From: JAJFUE01 sp039683515
Lineage (GTDB): Bacteria; Sumerlaeota; Sumerlaeia; MVZB01
Reading direction: 5' to 3'
Length of the DNA stretch: 64,000 bases
Assembly: GCA_039683515.1 (NCBI GenBank)
Contig: JBDKRG010000018.1
Span: forward strand, 61,595 to 125,594
Shown here in pieces: positions 35,266-44,421 of the stretch. The position numbers and the translations under genes were made by a program. The notes under the pieces were generated by a model that did no database searches, was not told the DNA's origin, and was given only the letters and a program-made list of their open reading frames with translations. Every line of letters begins with the position of its first letter. The stretch's first letter is position 1.

Positions 35266-35290
35266 GCGGGCCGGAATTGACCCGGCCCGC
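35266..35290 (+). terminator. Stem-loop between trxA and nrdR
   Basis: GCGGGCCGG pairs with CCGGCCCGC around a short loop, with further GC palindromes upstream. No T-run follows, so read-through into nrdR is likely. Confidence 0.45.
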
Positions 35291-35304
35291 CCAGGCCGCC
35301 GCCC

Positions 35305-35769
35305 ATGAAATGTCCATTCTGCGGGAGCCTCAACAACAAGGTCATTAACTCGCGGCTGACGCCCGACGAGACGTCGATCCGCCGACGCCGCGAGTGCGTG
35401 GACTGCAGCTCGCGCTTCACGACGTACGAGTACGTCGAGCGCACGCCGGTGCTGGTCGTCAAGCGCGACGGCCGCCGCCAGCCGTTCGACCGGCAGAAGC
35501 TCGTCGGCGGCCTGATGCGCGCGTGCGAAAAGCGCCCGGTGACGCTCGAGCAGATCGACGCGCTCGTCTCCGAGGTCGACAAGGAGCTGCAGAACCAGAT
35601 GGAGCCGGAGGTCAGCTCGCTCAGGATCGGCGAGATGGTCCTGGCGCGGCTGCGCGGGCTCGACGAGGTCGCCTACGTCCGGTTCGCCTCGGTCTACCGC
35701 CAGTTCCGCGACGTCAGCGAGTTCAGCGAAGAAATCAAAACCCTGGGCGAACATGAAAACAAGGACTGA
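35305..35769 (+). CDS. nrdR: Transcriptional repressor NrdR
   Basis: A 154-residue repressor of ribonucleotide reductase genes. The zinc ribbon uses C3, C6, C31 and C34 (CPFC and CVDC). The ATP-cone domain follows: VLVVKRDGRRQPFDRQKLVG and VDKELQNQMEPEVSSLRIGE. ATP or dATP binding to the cone controls assembly and DNA binding. VAYVRFASVYRQFRDVSEF is the usual C-terminal signature. Length is standard. The Shine-Dalgarno is weak. No nrd genes or NrdR boxes were recognised in the window. Confidence 0.95.
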   Translation: MKCPFCGSLNNKVINSRLTPDETSIRRRRECVDCSSRFTTYEYVERTPVLVVKRDGRRQPFDRQKLVGGLMRACEKRPVTLEQIDALVSEVDKELQNQMEPEVSSLRIGEMVLARLRGLDEVAYVRFASVYRQFRDVSEFSEEIKTLGEHENKD

Positions 35770-35802
35770 CCCGCGCGGTTCCAGTCCGGCAAGGCATTTC
35801 CG

Positions 35803-36381
35803 ATGGTGAACAGGTATTGGTCACGCGCGGCGGCGCTGCTGCTGATCGCGGTCACGGTCGCCGGCTGCGCCGGTCAAAGGCGCATCCTCGTGCCGACGCA
35901 GAACACCGCCGGCGCCCAGCTCGCCTACGCCGAGCGGCAGCGCAAGGAGGCCAACCTCCCGCTCATCTTCGAGAAGAAGAAGGAATACAACCTGGCGCGC
36001 AACATGGTCCGCCAGACCTACCAGGCGGTGGTCGATAATTTCCCGGCCGACCGCGAATTCACGCCGGTCGCCAAGATCAACCTGATCGAAATGGACGCCG
36101 GGCTCGACGAGCAGCACGCGCCCAAGTCGAAGATGGGCGATCACCGGGCGATCAAGGACTATGACGCGCTGATCAAGGAATACCCCGAGAACGAGTTCGT
36201 CCAGGCCAAGGCGCGCTACGACCAGGCGCTGCTCCACAAGCGCAACCGCGAGTTCGAAGAGGCGATGAAGCTGTTCAAGCACCTGCGCGACACCTACGCC
36301 AAGCACGCCAACCCGGTCATCAAGAACATCGCCGAGCGCTCGGCGGCATACTACCAGGAAACCTACGTGATCGAGAAATAG
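35803..36381 (+). CDS. TPR-containing lipoprotein (BamD-like)
   Basis: A 192-residue protein with signal peptide and lipobox VAGC (Cys about residue 22), predicting a lipidated protein. The body is helical. YDALIKEYPENEFVQAKARY and EEAMKLFKHLRDTYAKHANP are tetratricopeptide-like helix pairs, like the repeats of BamD and YbgF, which assemble outer-membrane proteins or link envelope layers. It is shorter than BamD (about 245 residues), so the exact role is open. AAGG lies eight bases before ATG. It stands between nrdR and two signal peptidase genes. Confidence 0.75.
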   Translation: MVNRYWSRAAALLLIAVTVAGCAGQRRILVPTQNTAGAQLAYAERQRKEANLPLIFEKKKEYNLARNMVRQTYQAVVDNFPADREFTPVAKINLIEMDAGLDEQHAPKSKMGDHRAIKDYDALIKEYPENEFVQAKARYDQALLHKRNREFEEAMKLFKHLRDTYAKHANPVIKNIAERSAAYYQETYVIEK

Positions 36382-36485
36382 CAGCCCGCCGCCTGTTTTC
36401 GGCGTATCATCATAAGAAAATCGGGCCCCGGCAGGGGCGGCAGCCCGCGGGCCGCCGCCGCCGGGGCCGAGTTCGCCAGGCCGCG

Positions 36486-37319
36486 ATGAATCCACCCCGC
36501 ACGACATCAGGGCTCGAAACCACCGAAGGCGCCGCGGCCGCGCCGGCCGGGCGGCGGCCCCACGGCTCGATCCTGGCGATCGGGCGCGAGTGGTGCGACG
36601 CGATCGTGATCACGATCGTGCTGGCGATGTTCATCCGGCTGTTCCTCGTCGAGCTCTACAAGATCCCGAGCGGCTCGATGAGCCCGACCCTGATCGGCGG
36701 GCAGGTCGTCGAGACCGACTACAACAACGACGGCCTCGCCGACCTGCTGGTGCTGGGCAACCCGTCGGCGCTGCTGTTCCTGAACGACGGCCAGCGGCTC
36801 GTGGCGCGCGGGCCGGTGGTGCTCGGGGCCGAGGAGCGGGACCGCTACGAGCGCGAGGGGGCGGTCGCCGAGCGCGACGACCGGATCCTCGTCAACAAGT
36901 TCGCCTACTGGTGGAGCCCGCCCCGGCGCGGCGACATCGTCGTCTTCAAGGTGCCCGAGCGGATCTGGGCCGCGGACAAGGCGATCTACATCAAGCGCTG
37001 CGTCGGCGAGCCCGGCGACCACCTGGAGATCGACCCCGCCGGCCGCCTGGAGGCCAACGGCGACCCGGTCGACACCCCGCCGTTCTTCCGGACGCAGCGC
37101 TACGTGCCGGTCCTGCCCGAGCCCGGCCAGGCGGTCGACAGCTCCGACAGCGGGCGCTCGCTGCACGTTTCGTTCGAGGAGATCTTCGTCTTCGGCGACA
37201 ACACCCTCAACAGCCGCGACAGCCGCTACTGGGGGGGCGTGCCGCTCGACCACTTGCGCGGACGACCCTTTTTCAGGTATTTTCCGTTGGGCAAGATGAA
37301 GTTCCTGAACTCCGACTGA
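36486..37319 (+). CDS. lepB: Signal peptidase I, first of two, with FG-GAP-like insert
   Basis: A 277-residue membrane serine protease that removes signal peptides on the periplasmic side. One membrane helix (about residues 38-57) leads to box B KIPSGSMSPT with the catalytic Ser near residue 64. Box D IYIKRCVGEPGD has the general-base Lys, and box E is FGDNTLNSRDSRYWG. Between boxes B and C lies an unusual insert of about 60 residues with DYNNDGLADLLVLG and LLFLNDGQRLV, resembling one calcium-binding FG-GAP/VCBS repeat. The second copy, 15 bases downstream, has a related insert. Confidence 0.93.
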   Translation: MNPPRTTSGLETTEGAAAAPAGRRPHGSILAIGREWCDAIVITIVLAMFIRLFLVELYKIPSGSMSPTLIGGQVVETDYNNDGLADLLVLGNPSALLFLNDGQRLVARGPVVLGAEERDRYEREGAVAERDDRILVNKFAYWWSPPRRGDIVVFKVPERIWAADKAIYIKRCVGEPGDHLEIDPAGRLEANGDPVDTPPFFRTQRYVPVLPEPGQAVDSSDSGRSLHVSFEEIFVFGDNTLNSRDSRYWGGVPLDHLRGRPFFRYFPLGKMKFLNSD

Positions 37320-37333
37320 AGGGATGACGCGCG

Positions 37334-38197
37334 TTGAGCCGACAGCCCACCCCCGGCCGCAAGGCCAAGACGGCCGAAGCCGCGGCCGCCAAGCCGCAGG
37401 AATCCTCCGGCGCGCGCTCGTTCGTCGACGAGCTGATTTTCCTGTGCGTCATCGTCATGTTCTTCCGCATGTTCGTCGTCGAGATCTACAAGATCCCGTC
37501 GGGGTCGATGACGCCGACCCTTCTGGGCGGGCGCGTCGCGCAGATCGATGTCGACCAGGACGGCACGAAGGAGCTGCTGTTCTTCGACCCGTCCTCGGTG
37601 GTCGGGGAGACCCAGCCGCTCGTCTACAAGTGGAACGGCGAGCGTTACATCTTTTCGCAGCGCCTCGCGCCGGTTCCGCCCGAGGTCCTGTTCTCCTGGA
37701 ACCGCGACCGGCTGATTTACGAGCAATTCGACCGGATCCTCGTCAGCAAGATCCCATACATGTTCCACCCGCCGCGGCGCGGCGACATCGTCGTCTTCAA
37801 GGTCCCCGAGACGATCTTCAAGGCCGACGCCTCGATCTACATCAAGCGCGCCGCGGGTCTGCCCGGTGAAGTCATCACGTTCGCGCCGACGGGGCGGCTC
37901 GTGATCGACGGCCGGATCGTCGAACAGCCCGATTTCTACAAGACGCAGCTTTACGGCTCGAACATCGACCCCAGATCGGACAGCTTCCGAGGCCAGCCGG
38001 AGATCAGCTACCTGCCGGTCGGCGAGGAACTGCGCCTGCAGCGGATCGTCGTCCCGCCCGGCAAGATCTACGTTTTCGGCGACAACACCCACGGCAGCGC
38101 CGACAGCCGCTACTGGGGCGGCGTCCCGATCCCCAACATCAAGGGCCAGGCCTTCATGCGCATCTGGCCGATCACCCAGCTCAAGTTCCTGCGGTAA
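37334..38197 (+). CDS. lepB: Signal peptidase I, second of two, with FG-GAP-like insert
   Basis: A 287-residue paralogue starting with TTG. The membrane helix (about residues 33-50) is followed by KIPSGSMTPT (catalytic Ser), IYIKRAAGLPGE (catalytic Lys) and FGDNTHGSADSRYWG. The insert after box B reads IDVDQDGTKELLFFD and LVYKWNGERYIF, again like an FG-GAP unit with a D-x-D-x-D-G loop. The two genes share overall plan but differ much in sequence, so the duplication is old and the products may handle different substrates. Both should be active. Confidence 0.93.
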   Translation: MSRQPTPGRKAKTAEAAAAKPQESSGARSFVDELIFLCVIVMFFRMFVVEIYKIPSGSMTPTLLGGRVAQIDVDQDGTKELLFFDPSSVVGETQPLVYKWNGERYIFSQRLAPVPPEVLFSWNRDRLIYEQFDRILVSKIPYMFHPPRRGDIVVFKVPETIFKADASIYIKRAAGLPGEVITFAPTGRLVIDGRIVEQPDFYKTQLYGSNIDPRSDSFRGQPEISYLPVGEELRLQRIVVPPGKIYVFGDNTHGSADSRYWGGVPIPNIKGQAFMRIWPITQLKFLR

Positions 38198-38701
38198 AGC
38201 CGCTTGACGAAAGTTTTCGGTTCGTGCGTCGTAATCGTAATCGGACCGACCGCCGTTACATCCCGCGAGAACCGGCTGGAACGTGTTTTTGAGCAATTGA
38301 AAAGTTCTACCTGAATCGAGTCGGGCGCACCCCGAGCCCCGGCAAGGGGCTGGGTGCGCATCGATCCGTTATTGGCATCCATTGCCGGAAAAGTTTTGTC
38401 ACTCACGCTCCTCTGCCACTCCGCACGATCGGCTTTCTTTTTGCGCTGAAGGCGCAAGATAAAAAAGCCTGGGGCGAAGCGAAGCGCAGCCCCAGGTCAC
38501 GAACCGCACCCAACCGGAGCTCTGAAAGAGCGGGAGAAATCGGTTTCTCCCGCGCCTTCAGCGCTCCAACGATATGGCGTCTTTTACCTGGGGCTGCGCT
38601 TCGCTCCGCCCCAGGCTGTATTCTTTCGCGCTTTCAGCGCTTGGGCGCACTTGCATCACAAAACAAACGACATAGGACAGCGTAGTAATTAAAGCCCGGC
38701 T
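38198..38701. repeat. Gene-free repeat region: composite element plus palindromes
   Basis: From about 38214 runs a CGTGCGT/CGTAATCG module followed by ACCGCCG, CATCCC and GAGAACCGGC. The same order is found at about 59297 and 59572. Then come GCGCTGAAGGCGC-type palindromes and two inverted copies of CCTGGGGCGAAGCG...CCCCAGG (38468-38496 and 38587-38615). No gene is supported. Confidence 0.75.
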
Positions 38702-40216
38702 TCATTGGCCCGTCGCCACGGGACGGAACCTGCAATCATAGTCGTAGTACCCAAGCGTGTAGCCAGGATCCGTTGACGTGACGGACAGGTTGCCGGGGCT
38801 GAATTCGATCCGCAACGGCTCGCCGGTAAACGGATTGCGTTCGTCCTTCAACTCGGCGAGGAGCTTCGCCCCGATCTCCTCGCGGGTCATCTTCGGATCG
38901 CGCTTGATCCTGACGACCGCCTCGCGCATCGCCCCTTCGTTGCGGCCGATCGGGATGCCGCCCATCATGCGGACGTCCCTCGCCCCCGGCATGGTCGGCA
39001 CGGATCGCGATCCGATCGCGCCCGCGACGATCGCCACAAGGACGAGGCCCAGGGCCGCGTATTTGCCTTTCGAGCGCGAGCGATGCTTGAAGGCCAGCGC
39101 GATCGCCGGGAACCCGGCCGTCAGCACCCAAAGGGCGATCATGACGCCGACGCCGACGGCCGCGCGCGGCGTGTAATACTCCGGCAGTTCCGGGATCGCG
39201 GCGTCGGCGTCGAACGTGAAATCCTCGCGCATCCGGCCGGGCTCGACCGTCCCGCTCATCACGGTCAGCCAGCCGTCGTTGAACCCAAGCAGCTTGGCGA
39301 GATCCGCATGATACAACCAGCCGCCGTTGCCGCACACGTAATCGTCGCCGCGCATGATCTGACTGGCATACTCGGTCTCGAGAACCGGGCTGCGCCAGAT
39401 CTTGTTGGAGTAAATGGCCAGCTTGACGAAGACCGGCCCGCCGGCCGCCGCGGTCAGGCGCATCGGGTAGATCGGCCGTGGCGTGTGGAAGCGTACCTGA
39501 AGCGGATGCGGCGCCATAACGCCCGTGCCGGCGCGGTGCAGCTTGGCGGCGAGGAACACCCAGCCCTCGCGCGCATAGGCGTCGATCGCGGCGGCGGCCC
39601 CGGGATTCATCGGCGCGAAATGGTTCCCGGCCAGCCAGCGCGCGATCGGCTCGGATGAGTCCCCGCGCAGCACGGCGACATCATAGTTGCCGACGGTCTC
39701 CCGCTTGAGGAGCCGGGCCTGGGCGCCGACCGACGACGACCCGGAGCCGACCGAAATCGCCGCGAGCGCGACGAAGATCAACACGATGACGAACAGCGAT
39801 TCCCACCGGCCCGAAGATTTCTTGTCGAACGCGAGGATCATCCCGGCCACGCACAGCGACAGAAACAACAGCACCGCCCAAAACCGCAGGCCGATCTGGC
39901 TGGCAGAAATCATTTTCGGGCCGAAGCGCAGGAACAGCGTGTTCATCGCGCCGGCCGAGCCCTTTCCGATCTCGAACGGCTCGGCCGGAAGCGGCAGGAT
40001 CCACGTAAAATCGCTCCCCTGCGGCGCGTTCATCATCGACTCGATCAGCAGCGTCTCGGTCGTGCCGTCGTGGACGATCACCGCGCGCTGGACCGGCATG
40101 CTCGGCATCGTCCGCACCCCGACCGACGCCGGGAAAAACGCCCCGTCGGCCCGGGCGGTCGAGGATCCGGCTAACAACGCGAACACAAGCAGCCATGGGG
40201 TCAGACCAGGTTTCAT
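38702..40216 (-). CDS. DUF2330 membrane protein
   Basis: A 504-residue protein from ATG 40216. The signal peptide ends near STARADG. ADGAFFPASVGV, MPVQRAVIVHDGTTETLLIE and GSDFTWILPLPAEPFEI are the opening of the DUF2330 family, whose members are exported or membrane-bound and uncharacterised. Two membrane segments follow (about residues 110-130 and 140-158), then a long extracytoplasmic stretch (MNPGAAAAIDAYAREGWVF), then two more helices and a soluble C-terminal tail. It faces away from the helicase gene at 40316 only by 100 bases, on the same strand. Confidence 0.8.
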   Translation of the reverse strand: MKPGLTPWLLVFALLAGSSTARADGAFFPASVGVRTMPSMPVQRAVIVHDGTTETLLIESMMNAPQGSDFTWILPLPAEPFEIGKGSAGAMNTLFLRFGPKMISASQIGLRFWAVLLFLSLCVAGMILAFDKKSSGRWESLFVIVLIFVALAAISVGSGSSSVGAQARLLKRETVGNYDVAVLRGDSSEPIARWLAGNHFAPMNPGAAAAIDAYAREGWVFLAAKLHRAGTGVMAPHPLQVRFHTPRPIYPMRLTAAAGGPVFVKLAIYSNKIWRSPVLETEYASQIMRGDDYVCGNGGWLYHADLAKLLGFNDGWLTVMSGTVEPGRMREDFTFDADAAIPELPEYYTPRAAVGVGVMIALWVLTAGFPAIALAFKHRSRSKGKYAALGLVLVAIVAGAIGSRSVPTMPGARDVRMMGGIPIGRNEGAMREAVVRIKRDPKMTREEIGAKLLAELKDERNPFTGEPLRIEFSPGNLSVTSTDPGYTLGYYDYDCRFRPVATGQ

Positions 40217-40315
40217 TGCGGTCTCGCCTTCAAGGGATTCGCTGTCCACGCGAATACCATTAGCACGAAACCGACGCGAAATCGGGTAACAAGTTTGTCA
40301 CGCGCGCGGCCGGTT

Positions 40316-42904
40316 TCACCCGCGGCGCAATTGCACCCCCCCGGCGCAGTTCAGGCGGAAGCCGGAGCCCCGGACGACTTCGATCGGCTCGTCGGCGCCG
40401 AGGGCCTCGCCGAGGGCGCGGCTCAGGCGGCGGCGGTGTGCGTCGAGCTGCTGGTCCTCGGGGCCGCCGTCGGGCCAGAGCTTTTGATACAGCGCGGCGC
40501 GCGTCACCACGGCCCCCGGACGCTCGGCGAGCGCGGCGAGCAGATCGAACCCCAGCGGCGCCAGCCGCAGCTCGCGCCCCGCGACCCGCACCACCCCCGG
40601 CGACTGCAGATCGATCTCGATCAATGGTAGGTCGGGTCTATGACCCGACTCGGGAACGAAATCCGCGGCATAAGGAAATACCAATCCTACGCGCCGGCTG
40701 CGGCGGAGATGCTCGGCCGCGGCGGCTCGCACTCGACGGGCCAGCGCGCCGTCGCCAACGACGCGGCTCAAGGCCTTGAGCGGCGTCTGGGCAATGACCT
40801 CGGGCGCCGCCAGGCCATTCTCGACGAGCAGACGCAACGCGCTCCGATTCAGCCCCTCGATGCGCATCGAAGCCAGCTCGCCGGCGCCCGCCGGAGCGCC
40901 GGACTGAAGCCTGGTTGCGAGCCCATCCCAAGCGTCGCCGCGCGCCGGATCGAGCGCGGCCGCCGCGCGGGCGAGCCACGCGAGCCCTTCGCCCGCGCGC
41001 GCCAGCATCCCGGCCGTCCAGCCCGTGCGGGCCTCGACCTCGCGCGTCGGCTCCGAACCGATCCACGCCAGCATCCGCCCCGCCGCCTCGATCGCCGCAA
41101 GCTGCGGCGGATTCGCTTCGGGCGGCAAGGCATCGGGAGCTTCGATCGCGTGCGATTCAAACCAGGCGGCGAGCTCGGCCGTGAGCGTGTTGCGGGGCAG
41201 CGTCGGCCGGCCGGGCCACAAACCGGCCGGCGCCGCCAGGGCCAGCGCCAGCAGCTTGGGCAGGGGCTCGCCGGCATCGATCGCGGGCTCGGCGAACCAA
41301 CGCGCGAGCGCGGCGACGGTCGCCGGCACCAGGCCGTGCACCGCCGCGATCCGGCCGCAAGCGGTCAGTCGCATCGAATCGGTCTCGGCCACGAGGCCGG
41401 CCGCGCGGCAACTCGCAACCGCCTCGGCCAGCGGCGACATGTGCGCGCCGGAGTGCGCCGCGAACGTGGCGCCGAGCTCGCGCTCGAGGTTCTCGGCGGT
41501 GCGCGCCGCGTTGCCGCCGAGGGCGAGCATGACGCCGGCGGCCGCGTCGTCCGGCGTAAGCCGCGACCGGAGCGGTTCGATCGGCTCGACCATGTATCGA
41601 CGCCAGAGTGCCTCGGCGCGCGGCGGGATCGGTGCGACGAGGATCGAGCGCCCGGCGGCCTCGCCCCGGCCGAGCCGCCCCGCGCGCCCCCCCTGATCGG
41701 CGAAGCGCCAGCGCTCGAGCGGCCGCTCTGGGCCGCCCGCGTCGCCGGCCTGCCACGGAAGCTGGACGACGTTGACGGCCGAAAAATTCATTCCCTGCGC
41801 GAGCGTCGGCGTCGCGATCGCAAGGCGCAGGCGGTCGGCGGCCAGCGCCTCCTCGACGATGCGCCGCCCCTCGGCCGGGAGGTCGGCGTGATGGATCCCG
41901 ATGCCGCGGGCCAGCGCGCGCGCCAGAAGCTGGTGGTCGATCGAAGGATCGCGCCGAGCCAGCCGGCGCGCCGCGCGAACCGGCTCGGCCGGGACCGGCT
42001 TGAACACGCCAACATGGATCAGGATCTCGGCCAGCCGCCTTGCCAGCGGCCGCGTCGGGACAAACAAAATGGTCGACTCGCCCCGCGCGGCCAGCGCCGC
42101 GGCCAGCGCCGCGGTCTCGATGAGCGACGGGGCCAGATCGTGATCTTCGAGCCGGTCGCGCCACGACGCCCATTGCCGCTCCTCGACAAGGCGCTCGCCG
42201 CTCTCCTCGCCCGTCGCGCGGTCGCGCCAGCGCCAGCGGCCCGACCAGCTTTCGAAGACCCCCTCGCGCAGCGGTCGCGGCCGGTCGGGCTGATGCAGGA
42301 GCCGCCCGCCCCACCAGGCCGCAAGCTCCGCCATGTTCGGCACCGGCAGGCACAGCCCGATCCGCCGCGCGCGGTAGGGCGAGTTCATGATCCGCGTCAG
42401 AAGCAGGTCGAACCGGCCGCCGCGGTCGGCGTCGCGCAGGAGCGAAAGCTCGTCGGCGATCACAAGACCCACGCCGGCCAGGCCATCGGGCTGACTCACC
42501 AGCCACGACAGCGCCTTTTCCGGCACCGCGACGCACAGATCGAACCGCCCCGACGCCAGCAGCGGATCCGACTCGGGCCGCTCCCGCGTGGCGCAGATGA
42601 CCCTGAGCCCGAGCGGCGAAAACGTCTCGGCGAGCGTCGCCGCAAACGCCTCGGCCAGCGCCCGCGTCGGAACCAGCCACAAAACCCGCTCGCCCGCGAG
42701 CACGTGGCGGGCCGCGACGGCCTCGGCCAGCAGCCCCTTGCCCGCGCTGGTCGGCGCGGCGACCAGCCAATCCTCCCCCGATTCCATCATGCCCTCGGCC
42801 CAGGCCGCCTCCTGCAGCCCCGTCCACTGCCGAATGCCGCGCGCCCCCCACCGGCCCGCAAGGGCCTCCGGGAGGCCGTGCCGGCGCGCAAAAGAATTGA
42901 TCAT
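40316..42904 (-). CDS. Ski2/Hel308-like helicase fused to OmpR-type winged helix
   Basis: An 862-residue superfamily 2 helicase-like protein. In order: motif I APTSAGKGLLAE (residues 50-60), motif Ia LVPTRALAEA, motif II ADELSLL (about 150), LCLPVPNMAELAAWW in place of the usual SAT motif, ATPTLAQGMNF (motif V), GGRAGRLGRG (motif VI), helical domains, and a helix-hairpin-helix near RIEGLNRSALRLLVENGLA. The last ~90 residues are a winged helix of the OmpR/PhoB type (LRLAPLGFDLLAAL, VVTRAALYQKLWPDG, IEVVRGSGFRL). Motif I has Gly instead of Thr/Ser after the Lys, and motif II ends in Ser instead of His, so ATPase activity is in question. Confidence 0.85.
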   Translation of the reverse strand: MINSFARRHGLPEALAGRWGARGIRQWTGLQEAAWAEGMMESGEDWLVAAPTSAGKGLLAEAVAARHVLAGERVLWLVPTRALAEAFAATLAETFSPLGLRVICATRERPESDPLLASGRFDLCVAVPEKALSWLVSQPDGLAGVGLVIADELSLLRDADRGGRFDLLLTRIMNSPYRARRIGLCLPVPNMAELAAWWGGRLLHQPDRPRPLREGVFESWSGRWRWRDRATGEESGERLVEERQWASWRDRLEDHDLAPSLIETAALAAALAARGESTILFVPTRPLARRLAEILIHVGVFKPVPAEPVRAARRLARRDPSIDHQLLARALARGIGIHHADLPAEGRRIVEEALAADRLRLAIATPTLAQGMNFSAVNVVQLPWQAGDAGGPERPLERWRFADQGGRAGRLGRGEAAGRSILVAPIPPRAEALWRRYMVEPIEPLRSRLTPDDAAAGVMLALGGNAARTAENLERELGATFAAHSGAHMSPLAEAVASCRAAGLVAETDSMRLTACGRIAAVHGLVPATVAALARWFAEPAIDAGEPLPKLLALALAAPAGLWPGRPTLPRNTLTAELAAWFESHAIEAPDALPPEANPPQLAAIEAAGRMLAWIGSEPTREVEARTGWTAGMLARAGEGLAWLARAAAALDPARGDAWDGLATRLQSGAPAGAGELASMRIEGLNRSALRLLVENGLAAPEVIAQTPLKALSRVVGDGALARRVRAAAAEHLRRSRRVGLVFPYAADFVPESGHRPDLPLIEIDLQSPGVVRVAGRELRLAPLGFDLLAALAERPGAVVTRAALYQKLWPDGGPEDQQLDAHRRRLSRALGEALGADEPIEVVRGSGFRLNCAGGVQLRRG

Positions 42905-43025
42905 TTTTAAATACCGTTCCCCTTAAACCACTGGCAAGGAGGATAGCGAAGAAAAGGCGAAATTGCAATTCTTTTTTTTGATTTCAAAAGCGTTGTATAT
43001 ATCCTTTCGACCGAAAGGGGCCACG

Positions 43026-43946
43026 ATGATGCGCGGACTTTCAACCCTGCTGCTTCTGTTCATGATCGGCGCTTCGGCGGCGCATGCCTGCGAGGGGTGC
43101 CAAATGTCCCGGATCGAGTATTTCAATCCGGCCATTTACCCCTGGATGCTCATCAGCGCCGGGTGGTTCGCCGTTCAGGTCGGGATCATGCTTTACGACA
43201 AACGCGGCAGCTGGTCCAACATGGCAAACTGGCTCCTGATCCCGGGGCTGTTTCTGGTATTCTCCGCGACCGCCGGGCGGTTCCTGTACGCGCGCTACTG
43301 GCCGGCAACGCTCTCGATTTTTCCCGCCATCATGTTTGCCCGCGCGCTGCGCCCCAAAAATTTTAAATCGTGGCCGCGCTCGGTCAAATACCCAACCATT
43401 GCGCTCGGCCTGGTCGCCGCCCTGGCCTACACCGGGCCCCGCATTGACATGCAACCCCGTTTAACCACCGCCGAGCGGCTGCTTGAGCATGGATTCCGAT
43501 CGGCGACCTATTTCGAGATGCAACGGTTAAAGCAGGAAGAGCCCGCGAGCCTGGATGTCTACCGGGAGATGCTGCGAAAGGGAAGACTGATATTTGAATC
43601 CGAGGGGGTTGGCAATGGGCAGGTCATGCTCATGGGCCAGGCGGCTGCAAGATTGCTGGCCGCCGGCAGTCCGGAGCGCGATGTGCCGCTTGTTTTCGAC
43701 GCCATCGAACGGATTCAAAGCGATTGCGAGAGACGCAACTATGCGGGGAATAAAACCAGATTTGAATCGATGTATGATGTCGCTTCGCCGCTGAGCTCGG
43801 CCCTGTTCGATTACTTGAGCAATCGAAACCCGCCGGTTCCTGTCGATCCGGCGGCGAGCCTTCGGTCCTGGCGTGAGGGCTGGAACAAATCACAAATGGA
43901 AAAGCCGGGCACGGCGCCCGATCAGGACCATGCCCGGCTCAAATAA
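43026..43946 (+). CDS. Secreted/membrane protein of unknown function
   Basis: A 306-residue protein starting at ATG 43026 after AAAGGGG; a second ATG follows at once. The signal peptide MMRGLSTLLLLFMIGASAAHA is followed directly by CEGC, a possible metal- or disulfide-forming pair. Three membrane segments lie at about residues 38-57, 70-85 and 122-140. The rest is a helical soluble domain (TTAERLLEHGFRSATYFEMQ). I recognise no family. The last codons form the left arm of the terminator hairpin of the convergent Rrf2 gene. Confidence 0.65.
   Translation: MMRGLSTLLLLFMIGASAAHACEGCQMSRIEYFNPAIYPWMLISAGWFAVQVGIMLYDKRGSWSNMANWLLIPGLFLVFSATAGRFLYARYWPATLSIFPAIMFARALRPKNFKSWPRSVKYPTIALGLVAALAYTGPRIDMQPRLTTAERLLEHGFRSATYFEMQRLKQEEPASLDVYREMLRKGRLIFESEGVGNGQVMLMGQAAARLLAAGSPERDVPLVFDAIERIQSDCERRNYAGNKTRFESMYDVASPLSSALFDYLSNRNPPVPVDPAASLRSWREGWNKSQMEKPGTAPDQDHARLK
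43899..43939 (-). terminator. Terminator of the Rrf2 gene, inside the end of the convergent gene
   Basis: Arms AGCCGGGCA / TGCCCGGCT at 43903-43911 and 43931-43939. On the minus strand they are followed by TTTTCC. It overlaps the last codons of the plus-strand gene. Confidence 0.65.
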
Positions 43947-43956
43947 ACTCGATCTT

Positions 43957-44421
43957 TCAGGCCGCGGGGGGCTGCTGGATGTTGGGCTCCTGCATGACCG
44001 GATGTTCCCTGTGCTGGGCGTCTTCGAAGCGCACGAGGTCGCCCAGGCTGGTGTGCTGCAGCGTGCTCAGGTAATCGTTGTGGATGCGGACCCAGAACTC
44101 GTGGAGCGGGCAGGCGCGCTCGTCGGTGCATTCGGCCTGGCCGAGCAGGCAGCGGCGCGTCGTGCCGAGGTTCTCGATCGCATTGACCACATCATACAGC
44201 GTAATGCGGTCGGGGTCGCGCGCGAGGCGGAAGCCGCCCTTGCTCCCCTTGCGCGACTCCAGGATCTGCATGCGCACGAGGTTTTGCAGGATTTTGCTCA
44301 AATAATGGTGCGGCAGATCGGCCCCGGCGGCCAGCGTCCCCACGAGAACGAACTGGTCCTTCTGGTGGCGCGCCAGGATCGACAGGGCGCGGATTGCATA
44401 TTCGCTGGTTTGAGAAAACAT
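43957..44421 (-). CDS. Rrf2-family Fe-S transcription regulator
   Basis: A 154-residue regulator. The winged helix MFSQTSEYAIRALSILA, DLPHHYLSKILQNLV and ESRKGSKGGFRLARDP matches Rrf2 proteins. CLLGQAECTDERACPLH carries three spaced cysteines as in IscR and NsrR, so it should hold a 2Fe-2S or 4Fe-4S cluster and sense Fe-S status, oxygen or NO. GGGAG lies nine bases before ATG. The divergent neighbour is a double-cubane Fe-S reductase, a plausible target. No operator was recognised. The C-terminal tail is long and proline-rich. Confidence 0.9.
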   Translation of the reverse strand: MFSQTSEYAIRALSILARHQKDQFVLVGTLAAGADLPHHYLSKILQNLVRMQILESRKGSKGGFRLARDPDRITLYDVVNAIENLGTTRRCLLGQAECTDERACPLHEFWVRIHNDYLSTLQHTSLGDLVRFEDAQHREHPVMQEPNIQQPPAA

